Shown here piece by piece: positions 1 to 10,690 of a stretch of 64,000 nucleotides of DNA (the stretch's first letter is position 1; each line of letters opens with the position of its first letter). Position numbers and translations under genes: made by a program. The stretch spans positions 250,242,356 through 250,306,355 of the forward strand of contig JALIGW010000002.1 of the NCBI GenBank assembly GCA_023053685.1, written 5' to 3'. The notes under the pieces were generated by a model. The model was not told where the DNA came from. It made no database searches and was given only the letters and a program-made list of their open reading frames with translations. The DNA is from Diadophis punctatus similis. Its lineage: Eukaryota; Chordata; Lepidosauria; Squamata; Dipsadidae.

Positions 1-111
1 TTGCAGGCAGTATCGTGACATATTGCGATGTTTTTTGCCTTTTCAGAGCTGGGGTACGCTCGGCCTGCACAGGGCCGTATCCGCCCCGCAGGCTGCCAGT
101 TTGACAGGCCG
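1..111. mobile_element. hAT-type MITE, right part
   Basis: Right part of a roughly 114-bp element that is complete at 10809-10922 and 36758-36872. It ends in GTTTGACA-type terminal sequence followed by GTATAGGA, the degenerate right copy of an 8-bp target duplication. The left terminus lies outside the window. It sits in a CR1 3' end. Confidence 0.7.
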
Positions 112-206
112 GTATAGGATCTCCTGCTTGAGCAGAGGCTAGATTAGAAGATCTGCAAGGTCTCTTCCAATTCTGTTATTCTGTTCTGTTTTGTTCTGTT
201 CTGTTG
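112..206 (+). mobile_element. CR1 LINE 3' end (unit A)
   Basis: Conserved 3' untranslated end of a CR1 LINE: the TTAGAAGA and GCAAGGTC core followed by a TTCTGTT-rich tail. The same fragment precedes every zinc-finger exon in the window, so it was present before the units duplicated. Confidence 0.7.
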
Positions 207-1007
207 CGATGATATTTATGATACCCTGATAAGTAAAAGCATAGAAATCAAAGAGGGTGTAGTTACATTTTCACTCGACTCTATTTGAAAACAACCCACT
301 ACACAGCTACGAATTTGTGATTGACCCAGTCAACAAGTTAATTTAACCATTGAATTGATATTCTAACTTGGATCTGGGTAGTCTTCCATGTGTCATGATT
401 AAAATAAGTGCTTCTTTGGGTATTGTGGCATGTTTGCTTTTTCATTGTAACGTAAACTCCCCCCCCCATCATCTGCAACCATTTTATGCACAATTAAAGA
501 TACCCTTTCATTTGATTCTTATAGACAAAGAGAATGGCAATAAGAGCACTCTGGACAACTGATGACAACAAGCAACACTGAACAGCAAAGCAAGTCAGTC
601 CAGAAATCAAAATATTTTCCTTTTCCTTCAGAGAGGCACACAATTCTTCACCTTCCTCGGCAGGTGAGAGAGAAACTAGAGAAAATCAAGAGGAGATTTC
701 TACCTGGGAAAAGTAGAGTGTGAAATTCAAGCACACATTACATGAAAAGTCATTGGAGATTATTTTTCCATTCAGCAAAAGAGAGAAATATCTGTAAGTT
801 ACTGGGGAGGAAAAGGTCTCTTGGAAAGCCACATAGAACAGACAGTGTTGCAGGCCTTTCTCTGGGAGGAAGAAAACGGCTTGAATCAAAGCTTCAATAG
901 ACAAGGGATCATCCATATTTTTTACCTCCTCAAGAACATTAGTTGTGGAAAAGCTGCATAGACGTGCCTGTTGTGGGAAAGATACAACTTGCAAATCACA
1001 GCTGATT
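207..1007 (+). other. Upstream intron/leader of zinc-finger gene A
   Basis: Conserved in all units, with no long coding frame. Pyrimidine-rich tracts ending in AG at 523-524, 630-631 and 933-934 are candidate acceptors for the zinc-finger exon. The zinc-finger frame stays open upstream to 885 and meets a TGA at 882, so a coding exon spliced at 933/935 is possible, as is initiation at the ATG at 1008. I cannot decide which acceptor is used. No KRAB, SCAN or BTB domain can be read here. Confidence 0.5.
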
Positions 1008-3665
1008 ATGCCCGAGAGGATCCAAACTGGAGAAAAGCCATACAAATACTCTGAAGGTAGCAAAACCTTTGATCAGAACAACTCCGTTGTGGTTCTTGGA
1101 AGGATCCATACAGGAGAAAAGCCTTACAAGTGCTTGCAATGTGGTAAATGCTTTAGCAATCAAGGCAATATGGTGATACACCAGAGGACTCACACCAGGG
1201 GGAAACCCTTTGAATGTCCTGTTTGTGGGAAAAGATTCACTAGAAATTCCCACCTCATTACGCACCAGAGGATTCACACAGGAGAGAAACCCTTTGAATG
1301 TCCTGATTGTGGAAACAGTTTCAGTACAAATTCCAACCTTATTAACCACCAGAGAATTCACACAGGAGAGAAACCATTTGGATGTCCTGACTGTGGGAAA
1401 CATTTCAGTCATAATTACAGCCTGGTTCAACACCAGAGAATTCACACAGGAGAGAAACCATTTGAATGTCCCGACTGTGGGAAACGTTTTAGTGATAATT
1501 CCAGCCTGGTTAAACACCAGAGAATTCACACAGGAGAGAAACCCTTTGAATGTCCTGATTGTGGTAAAGGTTTCAGTCAGAATTCCAACCTGGTTCAACA
1601 CCAGAGGACTCATACAGGAGAGAAACCATTTGAATGTCCGATCTGTGGAAAAGGTTTTAGTGATAATTCCAAGTTGGTTGAACACCAGAGGATTCACACA
1701 GGAGAGAAACCCATTGACTGTCCTGATTGTGGTAAAGGTTTCAATAACAATTCAAACCTGGTTCAACACCAGAGGATTCACACAGGACAGAAACCCTTTA
1801 AATGTCTTGATTGTGGGAAAAGTTTCAGTCGTAATTCCAGCCTGGTGATACACCAGAGGATTCACACAGGAGAGAAACCGTTTGAATGTCCTGATTGTGG
1901 GAAACGTTTCAGTAACAATTCCAACCTGGTTCAACACCAGAGGATTCACACAGGAGAGAAACCCTTTGAATGTCCTGACTGTGGGAAAAGTTTAAGTCAC
2001 AATACTAGCCTGGTTCAACACCAGAGGACTCATAGGGGAGAGAAACCCTTTAAATGTCCTGTTTGTGGAAACAGTTTCAGTCACAATTCCAGCCTGGTGG
2101 AACACCAGAGAACTCACACAGGAGAGAAACCCTTTGAATGTTCTGATTCTGGAAACAGTTTTAGTACGAATTCCAACCTTATTAACCACCAGAGAATTCA
2201 TACAGGAGAGAAACCCTTTGAATGTCCAGATTGTGGGAAAAGTTTCAGTAACAATTCCAACCTGCTTCAACACCAGAGGATTCACACAGAAGAGAAACCC
2301 TTTGAATGTCCTGTTTGTGGAAACAGTTTCAGTACGAATTCCAACCTTATTAACCACCAGAGAATTCATACAGGAGAGAGACCCTTTGAATGTCCTGATT
2401 GTGGTAAAGGTTTCATTAACAATTCCAACCTGGTTCAACACCAGAGGATTCACACAGGAGAGAAACCCTTTGAATGTCCTGACTGTGGGAAAAGTTTCAG
2501 TCACAATTCTAGCCTGGTTCAACACCAGAGAACTCACACAGGAGAGAAACCCTTTGAATGTCCTGATTGTGGTAAAAGTTTTAGTACGAATTCCAACCTT
2601 ATTAACCACCAGAGAATTCATACAGGAGAGAAACCCTTTGAATGTCCTGATTGTGGTAAAAGTTTCAGTCGGAATTCCCACCTGGTGAAACACCAGAGGA
2701 CTCATAAAGGAGAGAAACCATTTGAATGTCCTATCTGTGGGAAAGATTTTAGTGATAATTCCAGTCTGGTTCAACATCAGAGGACTCACACAGGTGAGAA
2801 ACCCTTTAAATGTTCTGATTGTGGGAACAGTTTCAGTAAGAATTCCAACCTTATTAATCACCAGAGGATTCACACAGGACAGAAACCCTTTGAATGTCTT
2901 GTCTGTGGGAAAAGTTTCAGTCGTAATTCCATCCTGGTGATACACCAGAGGATTCACACAGGTGAGAAACCCTTTGAATGTCTTGACTGTGGGAAAAGTT
3001 TCAGTCAAAATTCCAACCTCATTGGCCACCAGAGGATTCACACAGAAGAGAGACCCTATGAATGTCCTGAATGTGGGAAAAGTTTCAGTCAGAATTCTAG
3101 CCTGGTTCAACATCAGAGGACTCATACAGGAGAGAAACCCTTTAAATGTCCTGATTGTGGAAACAGTTTCAGTCACAATTCCAGCCTAGTGGAACACCAG
3201 AGGACTCATACAGGAGAGAAACCATTTGAATGTCCTATCTGTGGGAAAAGTTTCCGTAAAAATTCCAACCTGGTTCAACATCAGAGGACTCATACTGGAG
3301 AGAAACCCTTTGAATGTCCTGACTGTGGGAAAGGTTTTAGTAATAATTTTTGCCTGGTAGAACACCAGAGGATTCACACAGCAGAGAAACCCTTTGAATG
3401 TCCTGATTGTGGTAAAAGTTTCAGTAACAATTCCAACCTTGTGAAACACAAGAGGTCTCATACAGGAGAGAAACCCTTTGAATGCCCTGACTGTGGGAAA
3501 AGTTTCAGTCAGAATTCCAGCCTGGTTAAACACCAGAGGACTCATACAGGAGAGAAACCATTTGAATGCCCTGACTGTGGGAAACGTTTCAGTCAGAATT
3601 CCAGTCTGATTAAACACCAGAGGACTCACACAGGAGGGAAACTGTATGAGTGTCCAGACCAGTAA
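1008..3665 (+). CDS. C2H2 zinc-finger protein A, 30 fingers
   Basis: An 885-residue open frame from the ATG at 1008. A degenerate finger with both cysteines lost ([12 protein letters not shown]) comes first, then 30 tandem C2H2 fingers at 28-residue spacing with TGEKPF-type linkers. Finger 13 reads CSDSG, so its second zinc cysteine is lost; the other 29 are complete. Helix positions 1 and 2 are nearly fixed as Asn-Ser, while -1, 3 and 6, the base-contacting positions of the family, vary. Expected role is sequence-specific nuclear DNA binding, from family knowledge. The stop at 3663-3665 and the preceding Gln codon are the first bases of an inserted MITE; paralogue E continues for two more fingers. 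The first exon would lie left of the window. No effector domain is visible. The start is uncertain because the frame is open upstream to 885. Confidence 0.85.
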   Translation: MPERIQTGEKPYKYSEGSKTFDQNNSVVVLGRIHTGEKPYKCLQCGKCFSNQGNMVIHQRTHTRGKPFECPVCGKRFTRNSHLITHQRIHTGEKPFECPDCGNSFSTNSNLINHQRIHTGEKPFGCPDCGKHFSHNYSLVQHQRIHTGEKPFECPDCGKRFSDNSSLVKHQRIHTGEKPFECPDCGKGFSQNSNLVQHQRTHTGEKPFECPICGKGFSDNSKLVEHQRIHTGEKPIDCPDCGKGFNNNSNLVQHQRIHTGQKPFKCLDCGKSFSRNSSLVIHQRIHTGEKPFECPDCGKRFSNNSNLVQHQRIHTGEKPFECPDCGKSLSHNTSLVQHQRTHRGEKPFKCPVCGNSFSHNSSLVEHQRTHTGEKPFECSDSGNSFSTNSNLINHQRIHTGEKPFECPDCGKSFSNNSNLLQHQRIHTEEKPFECPVCGNSFSTNSNLINHQRIHTGERPFECPDCGKGFINNSNLVQHQRIHTGEKPFECPDCGKSFSHNSSLVQHQRTHTGEKPFECPDCGKSFSTNSNLINHQRIHTGEKPFECPDCGKSFSRNSHLVKHQRTHKGEKPFECPICGKDFSDNSSLVQHQRTHTGEKPFKCSDCGNSFSKNSNLINHQRIHTGQKPFECLVCGKSFSRNSILVIHQRIHTGEKPFECLDCGKSFSQNSNLIGHQRIHTEERPYECPECGKSFSQNSSLVQHQRTHTGEKPFKCPDCGNSFSHNSSLVEHQRTHTGEKPFECPICGKSFRKNSNLVQHQRTHTGEKPFECPDCGKGFSNNFCLVEHQRIHTAEKPFECPDCGKSFSNNSNLVKHKRSHTGEKPFECPDCGKSFSQNSSLVKHQRTHTGEKPFECPDCGKRFSQNSSLIKHQRTHTGGKLYECPDQ

Positions 3666-3826
3666 TGGTATTCAGTTACCTTCACTATCAGTTCGGAAAT
3701 GTGAGCATTCGCGCACGCCACTTATGCACATGTGCAGAGCGTCCGTGATGATGTCCCGGCGGGTGGGCAGAGCCTGCGGCTACCGGTTCACCTGAACCGG
3801 TGCGAACCAGCAGAATACCACCACTG
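3660..3826. mobile_element. hAT-type MITE that ends ZNF A
   Basis: 167 bp with imperfect terminal repeats, CAGTAATGGTATTC at the left and the complement of CAGTGGTGGTATTC at the right. It is flanked by perfect 8-bp duplications GTCCAGAC (3652-3659 and 3827-3834). The empty site is intact in gene E. Its first six bases, CAG TAA, give the last residue and the stop codon of ZNF A. Confidence 0.9.
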
Positions 3827-3995
3827 GTCCAGACTGTGGGAAAAATCTCAATACTAGGGTTAACCTTATCAATCATGTCCTTTTACACAAAAGGGAGAAA
3901 CCATTTTAGTGCCCCGAGTGTGGACGGTGCTTCAGGAAACATTCCACCCTTAGCGCACACAAGACCCAAAGTGATGAGTGTAGAGATGGTTGAAT
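3827..3995 (+). pseudogene. Orphaned last two fingers of ZNF A
   Basis: Sequence after the MITE resumes with the codons for the two C-terminal fingers that are still open in gene E (Cys-Pro-Asp-Cys-Gly-Lys start, RPKVMSVE tail). Here they lie beyond the stop and have since gained an in-frame TAG after the GEKPF linker. They are a decayed former coding region. Confidence 0.8.
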
Positions 3996-4404
3996 TTCAT
4001 TTATAGTGTCCCATTGTATGACCATCTGAGAAATTGACATTTTAAATTGATTAAATTAAATAGTATTTGCCTGATTTTTTAGGCAAATGTGTAATGGTAT
4101 TAGATGGAGCAGAGGAAAGAAAAAAATTGGAACATATTAGTTTGAAATGCTACGTGCCATGAGTCCCAGCCTTTTTCTCCCTGGGTGCCCCCAAGATTTT
4201 CAGCCTCAGAATTCTTCAACCAGCATCTCTTGGGGATTGGAGCACTCAGACTATAGTTAAGAGATTGTGGCTCCTCATATAAGGTGGAAGCAAGAGGAGA
4301 AGAGACACAGAGGGGTTCAACGTTCTTTTTTCCCTAACAGTTCCAGAAATTCAGTGCACCAAGCATGTCTGTTCAGATTTTGTCAAGAACGAGGCACGCA
4401 AGGC
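3996..4404 (+). other. Conserved 3' flank of ZNF A
   Basis: A/T-rich 3' flank shared with the corresponding flanks of B, C and E. It probably contains the 3' UTR. I see no strong AATAAA poly(A) signal and no other gene. Confidence 0.4.
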
Positions 4405-5060
4405 AGTCCTCAACTTAGAACAGTTTATTTAGTAACCACTCAACACCACTGAAAAAAGTGACTTATAACTGTTTTTCACATGACCATTGCAGCATCCCCC
4501 ATGGTCACATGATCAAAATTCAGATGCTTGGCCAAACACCCATATGTCAATCCTGAAGCCATTTTGGAGCATCTTCAGGGCTGCCACAGCAAGGCTGGTT
4601 GGAGCTGTGGAAAGGGGAGGGGGGAGTAGAGATAGCTGGTGACTTGTAGCCAAAATGAAACTCTTTTCTCCTTGGAACCAAGGACATTGTCACCAGGTGC
4701 TGGGGAGGCATGGACTGAAACCAACTGGAGTTGGGAGACTGACCTGGTTAGACCATGTGATGGACATGCGGACTGGGGGAAAGAACTTTGATTTTTAATT
4801 TGGGTGGGGAAAACCTCCGGACTTTCAGAGTCGGGTTTTCACCAGATATGCCAATATGACATGCGTAATATATTTGGACTTTGAGGAACACCTTGGCCTT
4901 GGAGTTTGCATTGCACTCTTTGCATTGGGTCTGTTACTTGAATCCTGACACCATATTTATGACGGTTGCAGTATACCGGAGTCATGGGATCCTCTTTTGT
5001 GACCTTCAGCAAAGTCAACTTCTCGTGCCGTCGCTGCTCGCTCTTGGAGCAGGATCCTGC
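4405..5060. repeat. Fragments of a GTCCTCAACTTA interspersed repeat
   Basis: Two pieces of a dispersed repeat begin near GCAGTCCTCAACTTAG (4405-4560) and TGACGGTTGCAG (4918-5040). Related pieces occur near 8490, 16255, 16690, 18200, 19430, 32575, 33020, 34550 and 60560. It resembles a common squamate non-autonomous DNA transposon, but I cannot assign a superfamily. The intervening sequence is unit-specific without a gene. Confidence 0.5.
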
Positions 5061-5696
5061 AAGGCTTGTTGTGGAGTTGCGTGCATGAACGCAGCACCAC
5101 CGCAAGCTTCATCGTACCGGCACAGCTGGCGTCCTGCCCCTTGTGGGTGCGCTGGTGTTTCGGACCTCGTGTCAGTGCGATCGCTAGCGCGTGCAATGAC
5201 ACAACAAGCCTCACAGTGCGATGTTCGAGGTTCAGTGTGCTGAAGCTCGCTGTGGTGCTGCCGTTCATGCGTGCAATGGCACAACAAGCCTTGCAGGCTC
5301 CTGCTCCAAGAGGTGCGGTGGCGTGACAAGTCTCAAGACTCATTTCTGGCAGAGTTTGGGGAGAGAAAGAAAGACTTCTGCTGCTTCTGCTTTCGTTGCA
5401 TGTAGCCAAAAGTTCACAAAAGGTAGGAAGGTGAAATGCCAAACTCAACGCGTACTCACACTGTGTGTATGGGCCGCCCCTGAGCAGGGCAGGGGTGGGG
5501 AGGCCATCGGAGGTCCCTGCGCAGCCCCCGCCTGCTTCAGCTTCGCCTTTGTCAGTGCAGTCGGCCTGGAAGGGCATTGTCCCGAAGCCTTGCCGCCGCT
5601 TGGTTTGGGGCAGACGGTGCCCGGCAGGCCCAGGTGCGGTGGGCGGGCAGGTGGGTGGAGCAGAGAAGAGAAGCAATGGGAGTTTCTAACACAGGT
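5061..5696. other. Unit spacer of unknown origin
   Basis: Recurs near 16830-17600, 18640-19190 and 33130-33770. The stretch at about 5340-5410 (AGTTTGGGGAGAGAAAGAAAG) also occurs, in inverted pairs, in the palindrome cluster at 49.8-51.6 kb, which suggests a shared mobile origin. Reading frames here differ between copies and none is supported as coding. Confidence 0.4.
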
Positions 5697-6123
5697 GGCC
5701 ATCAGATTGCCCACACAGCACAAGTCTCTAACCTACTGGAAGCCATCCAACTACCTAAAGCCATAGCAGTCATCCACTGTAGAGCCCACCAAAAAGATGA
5801 CTCCATGGCCACTAAAGGGAACCTATATCCCGATGCCACAGCAAAATGGGCAGCCACTGGGCCCTCCCCTCATGACATCCTGGCTCCAGCAATTAGAACT
5901 GACCCTGTGATCCCATACAGACATTTCCTACAAAAGGGGGAAGCAAAACGGGGAAAAAAAATTGGGGGCAGTTTTTAAGGAAGGATTGTGGAGGATCCCT
6001 GATGGAAGGCCCATAGCCCCTCGCCGCCTCCTATGATTAATTTGTCAAAGGCTACATTCCAAAGGGCACTGTGGGACACAGGCAATGGTGGATGCCCTGA
6101 GGAGAATTTGGCATGCACCAGGG
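5697..6123 (+). pseudogene. Endogenous retrovirus pol fragment (unit A)
   Basis: Encodes the C-terminal part of a retroviral RNase H (LLEAIQLPKAIAVIHCRAHQ) and the junction into integrase (GRPIAP and decayed zinc-binding region). It resembles gammaretrovirus-like pol. There are no LTRs, gag or env nearby. It is frame-broken relative to the copy at 33775-34215, so it is an old fragment carried along by unit duplication. Confidence 0.7.
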
Positions 6124-6131
6124 GCATTATG

Positions 6132-7118
6132 TAAGGTGACCAGACGTCCCGATTTTGGCGGGACACACCCGCTTTTTCACCATTTGTCCCGCGTCCCGCC
6201 CGCCCTCTTAAAAAGTCCCGATTTTTTAAAACAATGCCCGACTAGGGCATTCTTTCAAAAAATCAGCCTGAAAGGCAGCAGGCCTCTCTGCTCGGGCCGG
6301 CGTTGGCGGCGGGCGGGCGCTGGAAGCTGGGGGGAGGGGGAAGGGAGGCTGCTCCTCCTCTCCTTCCCCCGCCCCATCCCTAGCCCCGCCCTCGGAGGCG
6401 CTGCTGCGGTTGGGATGGGTGAGGGACGAGGAGCCGTCGCCGTTTTGAGCTTACGAGCGGCGCAAACAGCCCTTCCTCGTCCCCCTCCCCTTTCTTCCCC
6501 CCGTCGCCTTGCTGCCGCCGTTGCCCTGGGGCCGGGCGGGCGACCGGGAGACCGCGGCGCTTGGATGCTTGGAGCAGGTAAGCTCCGGCTGCCTCCTTTC
6601 CCCGTCTCCCGCCTCCCGTTCGTTGCTTGCCAGCCCGGCCAAAGGGAAGGCGGGAGGCGAGGAAAGGCCTCCCGAAAGGAGGGGAGGGGAGCCAGCCCGG
6701 CCGAAGGGAAGGCGGGAGGCGAGGAAAGGCCTCCCGAAAGGAGGGGAGGCTTCGGGAGCCCGCCTCCCTTTCGGGCCGAAAGGGAGGCGGGCTCCCAAAG
6801 CCTCCCCTCCTTTCGGGAGGCCTTTCCTCGCCTCCCGCCTTCCCTTCGGCCGGGCTGGCAAGCAACGAACGGGAGGCGGGAGACGGGGAAAGAAGGAGGC
6901 AGCCGGCAGCTTACCTGTCGCGAGCTGCAGGCATCCAAGCGCCCTCCCGCCTCCCCCCCTCCCGCCTCCCCCCCACCTCACCTGGACGCCGACATTTGCT
7001 GTTTTGCCCTCTGCGCATGCGCAGCGTTCTGCGCATGCGCAGAGGGCAAAACTCAAATGGAGAAACCCACCCCCGTCAATGGTGTCCCGCTTGAAGAAAA
7101 AAAAATCTGGTCACTTTA
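6132..7118. mobile_element. GC-rich non-autonomous hAT element
   Basis: 987 bp, starting TAAGGTGACCAG and ending CTGGTCACTTTA, with perfect 8-bp duplications GCATTATG at 6124-6131 and 7119-7126. Unit C has the empty site near 34210. The interior is very GC- and CpG-rich and forms a long inverted repeat centred near 6775, with arms of roughly 190 bp, plus a palindromic TGCGCATGCGCA pair near 7015-7040. Long frames on both strands are by-products of base composition. Confidence 0.9.
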
Positions 7119-7207
7119 GCATTATGGTGAAGCTGGGAACGAACCGGGGAAATTTCTTCCAACAACCTCATCATTTATCCCTGCCTACAAGATCAGCAGG
7201 GCAACTA

Positions 7208-8329
7208 TTTATTTATTTATTTATTTTATTTGGCTTTTCTTATATGCCGCCCAACTCCCGAGGGACTCAGGGCGGCGTACAACACAAGAAAAATACAAGA
7301 AATAACCAATAAACAGAATTAAAAACATAATATAAAAATTAAAAATTACAGTATAAAAAACAACCATTCAACAACCAAACATACCCGGGGGAGAGTTCAG
7401 CTGGAATTAAGCTCTGCCCCCTGCCTGCAGGAAAAGCCACGTCTTAACGGCTTTTCGGAAGGCCAGCAGGGTGGGGATAGTTCGGGTCTCTGGAGGAAGT
7501 TGGTTCCAGAGCGCGGGGCCTGCCACAGAGAAGGCCCTCCCCCTAGGACCCGCCATCCGGCATTGCTTGGCTGACGGGAGCTGGAGGAGGCCAACTCTGT
7601 GGGCCCTAACCGGTCGAAGGGAAGTATGAGGCAGAATGCGGTCCCGGAGATAACCTGGTCCTAAGCCATGAAGGGCTTTAAAGATGATGATCAACACCTT
7701 GAATTGGACCCGGAGACTAATGGGCAACCAATGCAGCTGGCGGAGTATAGGTGTCACGTGGGTGTACCTTGGTACACCCACCACAGCACGCGCAGCCGCA
7801 TTTTGTACCAGTTGGAGTCTCCGGATACTCTTCAAGGGTAGCCCCATGTAGAGCGCGTTGCAGTAGTCCAAACGGGAGGTGACAAGGGCGTGAGTGACCG
7901 TGAGTAGAGCCTCCTTCTCCACATATGGCCGCAACTGGTGCACAAGGCGAACCTGTGCAAAGGCCCCCCTAGCCACAGCAGTAAGATGATGCTCCAATTT
8001 TAGCTGTGGATCTAGGAGGACCCCCAAGTTGCGGACCTGGTCCGAGGGAGTCAGTTTCGCTCCCTCGAGAACCAAGGAGGGACAGTTGTCGTAGTCCTTA
8101 GGAGGCAATATCCAAAGCCACTTAGTCTTGTCAGGGTTGAGTCTGAGTCTGTTCCTCCCCATCCAGATCCTAACGTCGTCCAGGCACCGGCACATTACAT
8201 CAACTGCCGCACTGAAGTCAGATGGGGTGGTGATGTACAGCTGGGTGTCATCAGCGTACTGGTGGAAACGCACCCCATGTCTGCGGATGATCTCACCCAG
8301 CGGTTTCATGTAAATGTTAAACAGGATGG
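7208..8329 (-). mobile_element. L2-clade LINE, 5'-truncated
   Basis: The - strand reads the second half of an L2-like reverse transcriptase: YADDTQLY catalytic motif, LNPDKTKWLW, LGVLLDP, then NAAARAVVG and LHWLPI, open from 8309 to 7407. The 3' end at the left carries the typical GGGCGGCATATAAG segment and an (AAAT)n tail. Endonuclease and N-terminal RT are missing. It is absent from the orthologous position in units B and C. Confidence 0.85.
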
Positions 8330-8330
8330 G

Positions 8331-8790
8331 CTCTGTGAGATGTGGTCAGGGAATGTAAACACTTTATAAACACTTTAACCCACTGGTCCAGAAATCCCTG
8401 TCTGATTCTTCCCCCTGTGCCCACGCAGGCTCAATTCACCTTTGTGTCAACATTTTGTTACCACCAGATTTTAAGCAGTTCACAGCTATTGGGGTGCAGG
8501 GCCATCTCAGAGGTTTGCTAGTGCATGTAACTCAGTGGTCTGACCGTTGTAGCACCCCCATAGTCATGTGATTTACATTCAGATGCTTGACAACTGACGT
8601 TAATGATGGTTGCAGTGCCCCGGTGTCATGTGATCCCCTTTTGTGACCTGCTAACAAACAAAGTCAATGGGGAAAGCAGATTCGCTTAACAACAGTGTTA
8701 CAAATTTAACAACTGCAATGATTCATTAACAAATGTGGCAAAAAAAGTCGTAAAATGGGGCATTTCTACTCTTATTCTATTCCCTCCAAG
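8331..8790. repeat. Unit spacer with DNA-repeat fragment and CR1 scrap
   Basis: Shared with 19191-19680 and 34306-34770. It contains a piece of the GTCCTCAACTTA repeat family (8490-8760) and ends with a CR1-like 3' scrap (AAGGACCCTTCCAGCTCTAT). No gene seen. Confidence 0.5.
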
Positions 8791-8890
8791 GACCCTTCCA
8801 GCTCTATCCTGATTGATTGGTTTTGAAAGCTGCAGCCTTGAATTTGCTGTTGGAGCAGCAGGAACAGGTCAATGGGTAGAGATTGTGGGG

Positions 8891-9030
8891 AGGAAGAAGA
8901 GCCAGTTCGGTGTCGTGTTGAAGGCACCAGGTTAGAGACAGAGAAACGCTCAGTTCCAGTCCCACCTGAAGGGCAAAACCATCTGCTCTACTTTTACCAG
9001 ACCTCTCAGGCCTAGGAAGCAGGAAGGGGG
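8891..9030 (+). mobile_element. tRNA-derived SINE
   Basis: tRNA-like head with an A-box-like TGTAGTGGTTAAGG-type stretch and a B-box-like GTTCCAGTCCCA stretch, about 35-40 bases apart. The same SINE lies at 19757, 34868 and 56730. It is not a functional tRNA gene because no cloverleaf can be drawn. Confidence 0.65.
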
Positions 9031-9394
9031 GGGAACCACTTCCAAAAACCCTTTGCCAAGGAAACTGCAAGGCCAAGCATTAAGTCAGTCACCTTCAAGA
9101 CTGACCCAATGACACCAAAAACGAAGCGAAGTAGCGTCCCGTTTCACTATTTCATTTGGCTCAGTTTCAAAGGTCGGTTGCTGGGAGTCCAAAATGAACT
9201 GCTGCCATGTAATCAGTGAAAACATCTTCCGAATGCCTTGGTGGAGCCTGGAAAAGCGTGTTTTTCCACCTCCTGTCGCTAGATGGCGATCAGGCTACAT
9301 CTCTGCCTAGAAAGCTATCAACACATCAGTGCCATTCGTGCTTGAGCTTAAAAAATGAGTTTTTCAACCATAGAATATTGCAATGCTAGAAAGG

Positions 9395-9513
9395 AGGGGA
9401 GGGGAGGAGAGGAGAAGCGCAGAGGAACTTCCTCTTCCGGATGACTCATGGGAGGAAGGTGGTGTGCAGAGCGGCTTTTCTGCTCTTACGAGGATCGAAG
9501 CAGCAGCTGGAAG
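9395..9513 (+). promoter_or_regulatory. Candidate promoter and non-coding exon 1 of ZNF B
   Basis: Conserved block found upstream of each unit's zinc-finger exon. It has an ETS-like CTTCCTCTTCCGG, an AP-1-like TGACTCA just after it, a purine-rich tract, then an exon ending CTGGAAG and a canonical donor GTGAGTT at 9514. There is no start codon in a long frame, so it would be 5' UTR. Assignment to ZNF B (2.3 kb downstream) rests on position and on recurrence in the array. Confidence 0.6.
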
Positions 9514-10514
9514 GTGAGTTGAGGGCAGGTGGGAGGAGAGTCCGGGAGAAAGTCGGGCTGTTCTGTTTCCTCCACGGCCTGGAAGCAGAGAAGCAACTGG
9601 GCTGAAGCATGTCAGCTGCTGCTGCTGCAGAAGGTTCCTTCCCTCCCCAAATTTAAGTCCGTTGGTGCTGCAGGTTATGAAACTGGTGCCTGCCATTTTC
9701 TGCTGGTGGGAAGATTTTAAAAGTCCCTTTTAAATTTTAAGATATAATAATAGAGTTTGTGGGTGCAGATTGGACAGCCATTTGTTCTGGATCGAATAGG
9801 GTCTCCTGCCTGAACAGGGAATGGACTAGAATACCTCCAAGATCCCTCCTAACTCAATTAGTCTGTTGTCGATCTGATGTGCAACAAGATCGGACTGATG
9901 TGCCTCTGGCCTTTTCTGGGTTATTGTTTTAAATCCATTTCTAGCTTACAAGGACGCTGTTTCCTATTGGTGCCCCTATCCGTGTATTAACCGGGTTAAA
10001 TTCTGCTTAACCCAGCACTTTTTAAAAGATCGCTATTGAATGTTTTGTATTTTTTTGACTGTCCAGTTGTATTTATTTATAAAATTTATTGGCCAATAAC
10101 CTTACCATGGCATACCTGTGCGGCTTAGAGACATTAAATATATATATACACATTAAAACACATTAAAGGGATAGATGTAAGTTGGCACTGTGATGTGACA
10201 GCATGCTTCATGATTGGGTCACTTAGTGACACAGATGCCAGTCCCAATTGCAGTCAGTAAGTGAGGACTGCTACAATTGGTTGTGGAAGGTATTTCTGCC
10301 CTTACTTGGAGCTCATGACTTCCATGGGCATAACAGGTGCTTTAAATCTTGCAGAGGCTTTAGGCATCATTTCATCCATTAAATCCCCCACATCTGTAAA
10401 GTTAATGTCATGCAGATTGGCAGGTGTGGCTAAATAAAACAAAAGACAGAGTCCAAGTGTGTGTGTTGATAAACCAATGCTTTTATTCATCTGAATGAAG
10501 ACGGGTCTCTCTAT
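9514..10514 (+). other. Intron 1 / spacer upstream of ZNF B
   Basis: Conserved between units, with no supported exon. The block 10287-10514 is shared with 36240-36475 and, partly, with 60830-61030, and has no recognisable product. Confidence 0.35.
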
Positions 10515-10690
10515 ACTCTTTGGCATTGTGTTAACAAACACACACCTCAGTGCCAGAGACCAGAAAACTCCTACAACTTCATCTTTTGTAGATGTAGTCA
10601 TACTTGCTGATTATCAATTGATCAAGGGCACTTTATTAGCAGTACTTGGCTGCTACTTGGCCTCTTTATACTATGGTAGCAGTGAGAAAT
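10515..10690. mobile_element. Tc1 transposon end left by a deletion
   Basis: Only the terminal segment of the Tc1-like element seen at 20.99-28.2 kb remains (CTTTGGCATTGTG onward). The same truncated form is present at 36475-36640, while the B/C spacer and the 61-62.6 kb spacer keep the transposase region. This is an internal deletion shared by two spacers. Confidence 0.7.

Noticed and set aside
632..661. A 30-bp micro-exon between an acceptor at 631 and a GTGAG donor at 662
   Set aside because: The donor is lost in B (GGCAATTGAG) and E, so it is not a conserved exon.
1210..1848. + strand frames rich in [14 protein letters not shown] repeats within the finger arrays
   Set aside because: These are the finger arrays read in another frame.
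996..3629. Long - strand frames opposite ZNF A, and similar ones opposite B, C and E
   Set aside because: They repeat every 84 bp in step with the fingers and mirror the conserved finger codons. They are a by-product of the repeat structure and show no independent domain.
1110..3640. Regular direct repeats that could suggest a CRISPR array
   Set aside because: The 84-bp period is the C2H2 finger plus linker, the spacers are coding, and the genome is vertebrate.
6255..7312. Overlapping long frames on both strands in the GC-rich block
   Set aside because: Lack of stops is due to GC content and the inverted repeat inside a hAT element. No homology, and the paralogous copy does not keep the frames.
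10302..10601. A possible small gene on the - strand, repeated at 36257-36499 and 60783-61073
   Set aside because: The frames share a core but differ in start, length and end between copies and run into Tc1 remnants. There is no known domain. Kept only as a conserved spacer block.
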